Source: Dryocosmus kuriphilus (Eukaryota; Arthropoda; Insecta; Hymenoptera; Cynipidae). Taken from it: a stretch of DNA of 64,000 nt. Below, in pieces: positions 54,237 through 64,000 of this stretch (positions are counted from its first letter, which is position 1; every line of letters starts with the position of its first letter). The translations under genes were made by a program, and so were the position numbers. The notes below the pieces were generated by a model, which saw only the letters and a list, made by a program, of their open reading frames with translations, ran no database searches and was not told where the DNA came from. The DNA lies in contig CM076196.1 of the NCBI GenBank assembly GCA_038277395.1, positions 128,833,410 through 128,897,409 of the forward strand. The letters run 5' to 3'.

Positions 54237-56265
54237 GTGAGTTTTTTCATGATTAATTTGTATTAAGAGCATGGTGAAATTTTCTTGTAATTCCAAGTCA
54301 ATAAAAATGATTGAAAATTGATGCGACTCAAATAAAAAAATGCTAAATCTGATTTTAAAAAATGTTAAAGTCACCTGGGTTGGGTAAAAAATATTTTAAT
54401 GGTATTATTGCTATACTGGAGTAAATCCGCTTGCTTCGATCTAATTTTTATAAAATCTATGCTATTGTTTGTTTGAATAATTAAAAAAAGTTTAATTCTG
54501 TTTTACCGGCTTTATATATTTTTTTATTATTCAAACAAATAATAGCCCATTTACCTCAGTTTTCATGTACTTTACCATTTTCCAAAGTTTTATCGGAAAA
54601 AAGTTTATTATTTTAGACAAAAGCCTGGCGAAACTAAGTCACGCAATCTGCCTATAATGATAATTATTTCGTGCTCAGCCGAAAAATTTATGTGATCTTA
54701 AATAATTTTTTTCTCAGCGATTACCAGGTATAATTGAATTATTGTTTTTATTATTTATTTATAAAGTCTTTAAAAAATATATTTTTCTCAACAAATTAAT
54801 TTTTTATATAGTTTTATTTTACAATAAAAAAAGTCTCTAAAAAAGGTGTGCAGCATATCACCACGTAGACTCATCTGAAACAAAAAAATCAAATAGATCA
54901 TTAAAGAGTATTGAACTTGGGCTACCTTCATTGTAAAACATTTGCCATTTTGCTAAAAAAATGGGGGAAAATTAAAGTCAATTAAAAAAATGTACCCTTT
55001 GCTTAAACAATTTCAATGTTATAAAATTAATTTTTTTAAATGTCGTCTAATGAAGGTTTCCGAACTCATGTAGGGAATATTCCCTCAAAACTTGAACAAA
55101 ATCGGTCGATTAGTTTTTGAGTTATCGACCGATTTTGTTCAAATTTTGAGGAAATATTCCTTACGTAATTTCGGAAACCTTCATTGGGCGACATTAAAAA
55201 AATTAATATTATAACATCGAAATTGTTGGAAGAAAGGGTAAAAAAATTTTTTTTTTTTAATTGACTTTAATTGTCCTCGATTTTTTTTTTGAAAAATTTC
55301 AAATGTTTTACAATGAAGGTAGCCCAAATTCAATACTCTTTAATAATAAATTTGATTTTTTTTGTTACAGATGAGTCTACGTGGAGATATGGTGCACGCC
55401 GTTTTTTAGAGACTTTTTTTAGTGTAAAATAAAACTACATAAAAAATTGATTTGTTGAAAAAAATATTTTTCTAAAGACTGTGTAAATAAATAATAAAAG
55501 CAATAATTCAATTATGCATGTTAGTCGTCGAGACAAGAATTATTGAAAATTACTGAAATTTTTCGGCTGAGCTTGAGACTGTTCCCTTAACACTAGATTT
55601 ATAATAGAGAAATTAATTTTGCTAACAGTAAATACATACTGCGATTATTAAGTACATTACTAGATATGAGAAATAAAAAAATATGTTTTGGAAATTTTAA
55701 TTCAAATCTTTGGGGAGGTAATTATATATTTTTAAAATAAATAATGAGTGTTGTACATACTACCAATGTATAAATTTTCAGTTTCAAGTGCATTTTCTGG
55801 TAATTTTAAAAATTGTGATTAAGTGTTTTTATATTTACTCTCAGAAACATTGGAATTGTTTCATAGATTTTCTTTTAAATTTTTGATTTTAAAAGAAATT
55901 AACATTTTAATCTTGGATTCTGCCTCAACTATATTTGGCACATATATTTTTGATTGATTATGCAAATGTCTGACGAAATCCGTAATCTATACATTCTTTG
56001 ACTTGAATTATTAATTTTTAATCTTCATGTTATGTTTTTTTTTTGTAATGATTCCCTGTAAGTTATATATTCCCTGTGTTTATATCTACAATGCGCAGAC
56101 AGAAGAAATCTTTATTTTATAAAACTTCAAGGGTGTATTTTTAACTCACAAAAGGAAGTTTTCATCACTATTAGAACTCTGAGTAAAGAACTATTTTTCG
56201 ATACGCCCTAATGCTGATAAATAATTTGATCAAAATTAAACAATATAAGACTTTTTTTGTCACAG
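54237..56265 (+). other. Intron of the MULE-type gene
   Basis: The donor is GAAGATG|GTGAGT (54236/54237) and the acceptor TTTTTGTCACAG|AATTC (56265/56266). Joining them restores D-E-F-K-K-W in frame, which fits this protein family. The intron holds a 900-bp near-palindrome (54673-55572) and is otherwise AT-rich. Confidence 0.75.
54673..55572. mobile_element. 900-bp foldback element (near-perfect palindrome)
   Basis: The two arms of about 440 bp start GCTCAGCCGAAAAATTT (54673) and end AAATTTTTCGGCTGAGC (55572). They pair almost to the centre near 55120 (ATCGGTCGAT..ATCGACCGAT). Inspection suggests roughly 80-90 percent identity between arms. There is no ORF. Flanking bases show no clear target duplication. 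Confidence 0.85.
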
Positions 56266-58290
56266 AATTCAAAAAATGGAAAATTCAGATAGAAGCTGCA
56301 GAGAAGGTTCTCTTTGTGAAGAAGAACCTAGATAAGACGCGAGAATATTATGAGTGCCATAGATCTGGTTGTAGAAAACAGAGCTCCCAAACCAATCAAA
56401 TGAAATGCCAAAAGAGTTTCAAGATTGAAAAAACGTGTCCGGCTTGCTTGGTCGTAAATCGTCACGAAAATAGTGTCAGCGTAAAGTGGTATAAAACTCA
56501 TGTCGGACACACGCCATCAATCAAATTCATGCGTCTTACTGTTAAAGAGCGTTCCATGCTGTCAGGAAAGATTACTGGAGGAGTTTCACTAGATCGGAGT
56601 TTGAATGACATTCGGCATTTTGCAACATCTCATTCCGATTTGAAACGTTTAGATTTGGTCGAAAAGAAGGACCTGTACAACGTCATAAAAGAATTTGATT
56701 TAAATCAGGATGCTGCAAATAAAAATAATGCTATCAGCGTGGACCTGTGGGTAGAACAGCAAAAATTACTCAAAAATGATTGTCCGATACTTTTTTATAA
56801 AAAGCAGGGCTCAGCGGATCCTCATAACATTTTTGATAAAGATGATTTTATGTTAGTTATAATGACAAAGTATCAACAAGAAATGGTAAAACAAGTCAAG
56901 ATAGAAAAGATTTTATTGGAGAAAAGATTTTATTGGACAGTACTCATGGAATCACAGCACACGATTTTCAATTATCAACAATTTTAACCGTAGATAAGTC
57001 GGGAGCAGGATGCTGTCTTTCTTTCTGTTTGAGTAACAGGACAAATACCGCTGCTATGACGCATTATTTTGACGTGGTGAAGCAATAATTAAGAAAAATT
57101 CGAACAGACATTTTTATGAGTGATGACACACCAACTTTTTAAAATGCTTGGTGCCAAATTATGGGAGAGCCAAAATACGAAATGCTTTGTAATTGGCATA
57201 TAGACAAAAATTGGAAAGAGGACATAAAAGCAAAAGTGAAAAATACTATGAAGCAGGCTGAATTATACAAGGCTTGCAGAGTCCTGTTGGAAATGACGGA
57301 TGTTGAACAGTTCACGCATTTTTTGCAAATGTTTCTCCAGCAGTGCTCGGATGATGATGATATTAAGCTTTTCGGTGATTACTTCCAGCAGCACTATGCA
57401 AATTGCAGTGAACTGTGGGCCCACTGTCACAGAGTTGGTCTTGCTCTTACCACAAACATGTACTTGGAGGCACAGCATAAAAACTTGAAGTACTGCTATA
57501 TGAATGGAAAAAAGAATAGACGGGTAGATAAATGTGTAGCCTTTCTATTAAGATTTTCCAAAGATATGATGATTGAGCGCATAATTCGAGAGATGAAAAC
57601 CAAGCAAACTCATCGAATGGAGGAAATCGGGCGAAGTCATCATAAGAGTGTCGAAATAGCTGACAGCATGATCACCAGAGAATCTCTTTATAAATGGATA
57701 GTGGAATCTCATTCATCGGGCAGAGGCTCTTTCATCGTTTCCATCAATACCGCTACTGATTAACCAGGATGTCCTCTTGCACGCAAACATGTTCACGCAT
57801 GCATTCGAATGTCAAAAATACCAGAGATTCAAACTGCATGCAATGACGCTGCACACACAGTCAAATTCAACCTTCACGTGGAAGCAGCAGCAAATGTGTT
57901 TTAGCGGCCCCAACTAACGTGCGCGACACTGGCAGTGACGAAGTAAAAATTCAGAGTCTCCTGGATGTGGCAGCAGGAATTTCGAAAAAGCTTACTCCTG
58001 ATGACCATTCAGATTTTATCAATGCAACAGAACGCCTTGTAGACAAAGGGCAAGCACTTTTACGAAGGAATTCTCCAAAATGAACCCCTACCTTGTCAGA
58101 TGCAGTCTGAAAAACGAAAAATTTCACCACAGCGGTTCTACTCCACGGTGAAATGTAAAAAATGTTCAAAAAGAATGCTTTCAAAGCGGACAGACTTTCA
58201 AAAATCATCAATTGCAGGTACTTTACTTACTGGAAATAATTCGTCCGTATACTGTTATAGTGAATTCGACCAAACTTATAATAAAGGTTA

Positions 58291-60594
58291 ATAAATTTTA
58301 ATTTATTAATTTTGTTATCATCAATAATTATAAGAATTTAATTTAGGATTAAATTTAAATTCCTTAATATTTTTTTGAATATGAATTGAAATTATTATTA
58401 TAATATCTTTTATTCCTATAATTTTATTTTTAAACAAAAATGTTAACGATTTTTGAAGCTGTTTTTAGAGCAGCTCTTGTTTTTTATTATATTGAATTAC
58501 TGAACAAAAAATCTCAAGGTTTGCTTAGCGATTTTTGCAAAATTAGATGCAAATTGATTGTATGATAATAATCGATGGCATTTGAATTATTTTAGGCATT
58601 ATTTTAGGTAAATATTTGTGAGTTATTTATATATTTAAGAGTTACAATTTGTCAGATAATAAATAGGAACCTAGTATGAATGAATGCCTGTTATGAATTG
58701 CCTGCAACAGATATATTTAACGAGTCCAGATTCGTTTTCATCGATTAACTTGAAATTTTGTTTTTTAGTTAGGTATACTATTGTAAAAATATTTTAAACA
58801 AATTTAAAATACTTACAAGTGGAGTACATAAGCTGAAAAATGTATTAAATTTGTTATAAACAAATAAGTGGATGAAAATGGTTTCGGGAGAATTTTAAGG
58901 GTTTCATCATTTTAATTTAAGAAAATTAAAAAAATTTATAAGCCTAATCAGTTTTTTGAATGAAATGCATAGAAGTGAAAAAGTAATAGTCTATTTTATA
59001 AACAATGATCTGCTTCAGATAATTGTGATGGAATAACTGGCGTTTTTTTTTTTACGGAATCGAACAAACATAGCAATTGACAGCGTGATATTGTTTTTGG
59101 TTATTCGATAACAGTTTCTAATTGTTTAAACAGTATTGATTAATAAATGCATCACTTGTTTTTTTGGTGCATATAAACTTCACCTTTTCAACCTAATGAA
59201 CTACAAATAACAGTTAATAAACGCATTCATTATTTCGCAAATTTTCCATAAAAAAAGTTTATGTTTTTCAAGATAATAAATCGCAAATAACTAATATTCA
59301 TACTTACTCAGAACACTAATTAGATGTCAAATTTTTTTGGATAAACTGGTCGTATTTCAGAAAAAAGACAAAAAATCTACCTGGACCATTTTTGTTAGGA
59401 CATTTAATAACTTTTAAGAACTTTAGTTATTATTAAGAAGTTTATAAAAAATATTTTTCCTATTAGGTATTTATAAGTGAAAAATTCTTTCTTTTTCTTG
59501 AAATCAGCTGACAAATACTTAGTAACGATCACTTTTTTTTGTCACAAATGGAGTTTGTACACTCAAGAATGATCAAGTAGTAAAATTGGTAATTCAATTT
59601 GCGTAGTCAACCTATCCCATAGGATGAGTAAGTAATGTGTTAGAAAGTATTCAGAAGTAATGCTCAGTTTATTCCAAGAACAAAAGGGAATTCTATTTGG
59701 TATATAAATTTATGTACAATACCAGAAGCACTGATTATACAATTGTTCGAAGTTACTCATGTACCCTAGGAAAGTATGCAAATTCATTATTTATGACTTA
59801 TATTCTTGAAAGAACGAATTTCCTGTTTTGAAGAATATTCAAATAGTACTTATATTTCTGAATTAATTTTTGGAAACCATTAACGATTATTGTTAACAAT
59901 GACCAAATGTAATAGCAAACGAACATTGGTTAGTGATTGAAAATTGATTCCATGACAAAAAAAGGTTTAGCTTTATAAATACACAAGAGGAGAGCAGTTG
60001 TGTAAAAATAATGGTTATTATTTCATAATAAATAGCTGAAGCAGACAATTCGAATGGGGATTTCCAAATCAAATCTGATGCCCGATAAATGTTCTAGCAG
60101 CTTACGGGGCCGGGGAAGTGTAAAAAGAAGATTAATAAAAGATAAGAATACCTCTACAAGCAAGTGTCTTCAAGGGACGGGTAATTCCGCTTTTGCGAAG
60201 TTACAATACAAATAATCTTCAGTTTCGGGTGGGTGCAATAAAAATAAAGGTACTCATGTAAGCGAAGCAGGCAGTTGGGTCTAGGCATACTCCAAGGGGC
60301 CAATAAAAAATATGGACGCCACATGTTGAAAATTATTTTATTTATGTCTACATTTCAGGATCCATAGAAGCCGACGAATCAATACCATCTATTTACATAT
60401 TATATTGTACAGTTACGAAAAATAGTATCAAATCATTTACTAATTACTACAGTAATACTACTTATCAAACACTTTGCAATTCACGGTAAAGTTGCAAAAA
60501 AATTAGTCCGAAAATTGACGTGCTCAAGTAAGTAATAAAATGAGATTGCGACTTCTTTAGTTTTTACTTATTTAAGTATTTAAAATTAAAGTAT
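58291..60594. other. AT-rich DNA, nothing recognised
   Basis: No frame above chance, no shared repeat and no RNA gene seen over about 2.3 kb. Confidence 0.55.
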
Positions 60595-61140
60595 CCGTCC
60601 GAATTCCCCTGGCTCACGCTACGCATTTTTGTTGTTATACTCGCCACGAGTATAACAGGAAGTCGGCCTCGGGGGCGAAGGAGAACCATGGGAGTACCCA
60701 TCGAACGCGTTCGCACTAGGTTCGAGTGACCATGGGAGCACCCATCGATCATGAGAACCGTACACTGTCACCGAGTCAGTGAGTCAGGTCGGTCCTGGGG
60801 AATGGCAAGTGTAGGAGTACCTACTCCTTGCGCTTCCCTCGACCTTCTGCCTACCATAGGAGCGCCTATCGGTACTAGGGAGAAGGCATGAGTTTCACCG
60901 GGTGAAAGCTCACTGACGTGCTCGGTGAGTCGCACCCGGACCCGACTCAACTGCCCAATTTGCGTCGTGCATCTAGCTTTAAGGTACCAGCCGGTGCTGG
61001 CATCGGGATTGAATATGACCGTCATCGGACCGTAGATCTTCCCTCTACGATCGGACCAGAATAATCTGTTTCTTTCACTCTTTTAGGTTTTCTACAGACA
61101 AGCTATACCTGGTGCCTGTCACTGCGCCGGAAAGCAGAGG
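60595..61140. other. GC-rich island of short hairpins
   Basis: It contains a perfect palindrome GTTATACTCGCCACGAGTATAAC in two arms (about 60634-60656). The semi-palindromic unit ACCATGGGAGYACCCATCGA occurs twice (about 60687 and 60730), with relatives TACCATAGGAGCGCCTATCG (about 60852) and AGGAGTACCTACTCCT (about 60813). The frames here (60564-60752 and 60768-61025 minus) have no recognisable product. It may be an unrecognised non-coding transposon or a structured RNA gene. Confidence 0.5.
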
Positions 61141-61155
61141 CATTAAAAGGCCTAT

Positions 61156-61292
61156 AGCGTAGCTTTTGGACCAATCCCGAATCCAATTTTTGACAATCTA
61201 ACATCAAACAAGTTCCTACAGTGTATCGTTGAAGGACCAATGATCATTGAATATTGATTCCGTTACACGCGCTGAAAGAGATTATGTGATAG
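61156..61292 (+). repeat. Left half of the small inverted-repeat element (second copy)
   Basis: 'GTAGCTTTTGGACCAATCCC', 'ATCTAACATCAAACAAGTTC' and 'GAAGGACCAATGATCATTGA' match 52722 and 63669 in order. The right arm is absent. Confidence 0.7.
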
Positions 61293-61528
61293 GTGTTCAT
61301 TGGACCATAATTTCATTCTACCAGAATCTCAATTGACCACCAAATTTCTCGATTTTTAAACTAGTATCATGCGGATAACATACTAGATGGGGATGCGATT
61401 TATAAAAATCAGAACCTTTGTAACCAATTGAAACGCTGCCATTTTAAAACTTCCAATCTCGATTCTAGCCTGTGCTTCAAGAGTGGTTTTGAAATGTATT
61501 AACTTACCGTAATTATTGGTGATTTTGT
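61293..61528. other. Short spacer, nothing recognised
   Basis: No frame or repeat is seen before the hAT element. Confidence 0.5.
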
Positions 61529-61536
61529 GGCCAATT

Positions 61537-63142
61537 GAGGGCTGGCTCGTTTATATAGGTAAACTAAGCGACGGCCCAGGGCGCTCGTATTTGGGGGTGG
61601 CAATCGTCGGCATGGCATGGTTCTCATTAGAAAACTTACGTGGGCAAACGTAAGATAATGAAAATAACATGAATTGTAAGCACAGTGGTGTTCAACAAAG
61701 TATTTTGGATATAAATCCACGCGCTTTTTTTGTACCCTGCAGATCAAACACACTAAGTCTTGTCGTGAATGATGCTGCTAAATTTTGTCTGGCAGCTACA
61801 TCCTTTTTTGAATTGGTCCAAAATATATATGTAAATATTTCTGCTCCAGCCCACCGTTTGTGTCATCTGCCTAGTTTGATACTGAAACTACTGAGCGATA
61901 CAAGATGGGAAAGTCGGATTGATGCCTTGAGTCCATTATATTACCAACTAGTTGATGTGCATGATGCGCTCATGGACATTTACGATGATCATACTCCGAT
62001 TGGTTCATTTGGAAATCAAACGCGAATAGAGGCTCAGTCTATTGCTAAAAATATCGTGGATTTCAAGTTTATTGCTTCTCTTGTTGTATGCTACAATATT
62101 TTATTCGAAATTAATTTGACTATCAAACTTCTTCAATCAAAGGAATTTGACTGAACCTTCCTCCAAAGCTGTAGAAGTGATTTGGGATTCGAAAAAATGC
62201 TGGTAGAAAAAAGAGAAATTTCAGAAGAAGACAACATTCTCGCATCATTCGCATTAGAATCGAAGCTAGTCCGCTTAAAAAAAAAGAAAAGGCAGTTTAG
62301 CTTTGAAGCGGAAAATGAGCCTATACATGATGAGAAAAACGAATTCAAAATTAATTTTTTTTTGACGTGCTCGATACTGCAATAAATTCAATCCATGATA
62401 GGGTTACTCAACTGAAAAATATTAACCATGTTTTTGGATGTTTCTATAACGTTGATGAGATGCAGAATAGAACTTCCAAAGCTGTTCTGAAGCACTATGT
62501 AAGGTTGGAAGAATCTCTTAGTCATGCAGACTCTAAGGATGTTGATGCAAGTGAGTTATGCAGCGAATTACAAGCTATTGCAGGAAGAGTATCAAATAAC
62601 ACTACGCCACAAGAAGTTTTAAATTACATTTGCAAAAATGGGCTAGTAGCTAGCGTACCTAATTTAGTAACTGCCATAAGGGTGTTGCTTACTCTTCCTG
62701 TGTCTGTGGCCAGTGGTGAGCGCAGTTTTTCTAAATCAAAACTAATTAAAACGTACCTGCGCTCCACAATGACTCAACAAAGACTTATGGGGTTGTCAAC
62801 TTTATCATATCTCTATAGAACAAGAAATAGCTAAAACAATTGTTTTAAAGGAGATCGTTTCCACTTTAGCTAAAGTCAGGACAAGAAAAATTAATCTTAC
62901 ATAACTTTATGCTCTATTTGGTGTTCTTTTTAAGAGTTTTCATATTTCACTCTTTTATACAGCAAAAGAAGGTGTATATACTCTCCTTTATGTAAGTAAA
63001 TAATATCTGTGCTCTAATTATTTGATTAAAAATTACACACTTAACCTGTTTACATTAGTGTTTTATTTTGTCGTGAATTTTCTTAAAAGGGCGCCGTTCC
63101 AGCCTTTCGCCTAGGGCGCCAAGATTGCTGGGGCCGGCGCTG
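61537..63142 (+). mobile_element. hAT transposon, internally deleted (about 1.6 kb)
   Basis: The left end GAGGGCTGGCTCG (61537) and the right end CCGGCGCTG (ending 63142) are inverted-repeat-like (GAGGGCTGGC against CAGCGCCGGC). GGCGCC-type subterminal stretches follow on both sides ('GCCCAGGGCGC' and 'GGGCGCCAAGATTGCTGGGG'). An 8-bp duplication flanks it: GGCCAATT (61529-61536) and GGTCAATT (63143-63150), 7 of 8 identical. Only the second half of a transposase lies between, so it cannot mobilise itself. It is a different hAT family from the copy at 15918. Confidence 0.8.
61654..62834 (+). pseudogene. hAT transposase, C-terminal half
   Basis: The coding part begins in mid-protein at a 'YDNGNNM'-like step (about 61654, with damage) and 'KHSGVQQSILDINPRAFFVP'. 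It continues 'NTLSLVVNDAAK' and 'LLSDTRWESRIDAL' to a TGA at 62152-62154. The same frame resumes ('GFEKMLVEKREISEEDN') to about 62350, where a run of T (62354-62362) shifts the frame into 62367-62834. The last segment is the hAT dimerisation domain ('LPVSVASGERSFSKSKLIKT', 'STMTQQRLMGLSTLSYL'). The zinc finger and the first part of the catalytic core are missing. One stop and one shift break the rest. Confidence 0.85.
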
Positions 63143-63150
63143 GGTCAATT

Positions 63151-63635
63151 GGAATGACGTCAAACTGAGATTACGATCCAATGAATACCTACAAGTTATG
63201 TAGCCGTATCCAGCAAAAATTAGCAAAAATAGACATCTTTCACACATCCGATGCATAAATTTGATTTTTGAGGGTAGATTGCTAAAAAGTGGAATACAGA
63301 TTGGTGAACCCTGTTGAAAAAAAATTTCAGGCAAAAATGGCAACAAATTAAGTCATTTTTAAGGCCATGTGGCACACTCGTTACGTCATACGATTGCTAC
63401 CTTACCGTTAATTTTTTTGGGACCAACGTACGTCCACACGAAGTGAGATATCGGTTTTCCATTTGTAAAATTAAATAAAAAGCACTTAGGAATGTTTAGC
63501 TGTTCCTAAATTTTTAAAAGTAAAAAATCTTTTTTTTTTTGAAAAAACTTTTGTTTCCTTTTTTTGTAATTATAAAGATTTAAGACCAGATAAACGTACC
63601 TTGGTGCTTTTAGTTTAATACTAATATACTAATAG
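63151..63635. other. Spacer, nothing recognised
   Basis: No credible frame; T-rich stretches near 63525-63545. Confidence 0.5.
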
Positions 63636-63945
63636 CATATTCCACTGATGACACTTTTTCCACACTTACTGTAGCTTTTTCACCAATCGCGAATCTCCTT
63701 TCTGGCATTCTAACCTCAAACAATTTCCTAAACTGGATTTGCAAAGGACCAATGAACCTGGATTGCGCTACACGAGCTGATGGAGATGGTGTAGCAGAAG
63801 CCAGAAAAACAGATGCCTTTCACAAATCTGGTCCAGAAATTTGTTTTTTTGAGGTTAGGTTGCCGAAAGAAAGAAACGGAATTGGTGGAAAAATTACACT
63901 GAGCATAAAAAAAGTGCAACAAGTGGAATATACTATAAACAAGTA
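63636..63945. mobile_element. Small inverted-repeat element, complete copy (about 300 bp)
   Basis: The left arm (about 63636-63735: 'ATATTCCACT', 'GACACTTTTT', 'TTTTTCACCAAT', 'TCTAACCTCAAA') is mirrored by the right arm (about 63838-63943: 'TTTGAGGTTAGGTTG', 'ATTGGTGGAAAAATTACACT', 'AAGTGGAATAT'). Arms of roughly 100 bp enclose a ~100-bp centre. The frame 63752-63946 is incidental. Two left-half copies lie at 52722 and 61156. The superfamily is unknown. Confidence 0.7.
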
Positions 63946-64000
63946 AAGTCCTATGCATGCTATGTAGTATTCGCTAAACTCTAGAGTATTCGCTTGTTAT

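Larger units (their letters stand above)
53234..58290 (+). pseudogene. MULE-type transposase gene with C2H2 fingers, decayed
   Basis: Exon pieces in order: a possible first finger at 53234-53380 ('CKIFGVKFNHPNNLTRHLKE'); fingers at 53913-54236 after a TTTTAG acceptor ('CDKIFVDQDSLNRHASQLH', 'CPVCKKEFTPNKNIYRHLCN', 'FCPLCENKY'); then, after a 2.0 kb intron, 56266-58210. The second part has a FLYWCH/WRKY-GCM1-like domain ('YYECHRSG', 'CPACLV', 'KTHVGH') and the MULE catalytic region: 'DSTHGI' near 56940 in a shifted frame, 'MSDDTPTF' near 57116, 'CNWHIDKNW' near 57192 and 'TTNMYLEAQHKNLKY' (Glu) near 57450. The SWIM zinc finger expected after residue 'FIVSINTATD' is mostly deleted ('CPLA' joins 'RKHVHAC', about 57770-57795). 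Breaks include a frameshift in the first exon near 54170, a 17-bp duplication at 56903-56936, and stops near 57087, 57139 and 57763. The frame of 57161-57763 is the longest open piece. It could be a transposon gene or a once-domesticated one; terminal repeats were not found. Confidence 0.75.

Noticed and set aside
60687..60760. tRNA-like B box (GGTTCGAG)
   Set aside because: No matching A box or cloverleaf could be built around it.

Overview
The window is a transposon-dominated stretch of an AT-rich arthropod nuclear genome, most likely an insect. The mix of BEL/Pao, Gypsy, Jockey/CR1-like, R1-like, L1-like, hAT and MULE-type elements, with GT-AG introns, fits this. A hymenopteran is my guess only, from the look of the L1-like element. 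I can name no intact host gene. At most three short candidate host exons are offered (5838-5908, 7462-7596, 9898-10101), all weak.

Layout. 1-5022: three and a partial copy of an unnamed ~1.25 kb repeat family (called GCH here), two of them facing each other across a 1.1 kb spacer; further copies lie at 13552-15893 and 24499-25203. 5023-11303: mostly non-coding AT-rich DNA with an (AT)28 microsatellite and a CACTGA-rich segment. 11304-12173: an 870-bp element with CACGGAGAAAA terminal inverted repeats. 12370-12960: C-terminal tail of a LINE ORF2. 15918-18240: decayed hAT transposase. 18240-24387: BEL/Pao element on the minus strand with its 5' LTR but no 3' LTR, joined directly to the hAT. 25640-28200: 5'-truncated Jockey/CR1-like LINE with a 773-aa open reverse transcriptase frame. 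30194-32204: an ORF1-only R1-like retrotransposon with a 14-bp target duplication.

34432-48006 is a Gypsy element with 391-392-bp LTRs. A 5.2 kb L1-like LINE (35862-41057, 19-bp target duplication with one mismatch) sits inside its leader. The Gypsy itself lies inside a tandem repeat (called R3: 29.8-30.1, 33.0-33.3, 34.3-34.4 and 48.0-51.3 kb), and an 845-bp inverted-repeat element (48586-49430) cuts another part of the same array. This gives an order of events: R3, then Gypsy, then the LINE.

53234-58290 is a decayed MULE-type transposase gene with upstream C2H2 zinc-finger exons. Its 2.0 kb intron carries a 900-bp near-palindrome. 60595-61140 is a GC-rich island of small hairpins. 61537-63142 is an internally deleted hAT with an 8-bp target duplication, and 63636-63945 is a small inverted-repeat element whose left half recurs twice upstream.

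Nearly every coding sequence is broken. The breaks often hit catalytic residues: Gypsy protease DTG to DTD, Gypsy RT box A deleted and YxDD changed to VLND, BEL protease stop at the catalytic glycine, BEL integrase middle Asp deleted, L1-like endonuclease SxxD changed. The Jockey/CR1-like RT and the L1-like ORF2 are the least damaged. The genes therefore do not form a working pathway; the window is a layered record of insertions.
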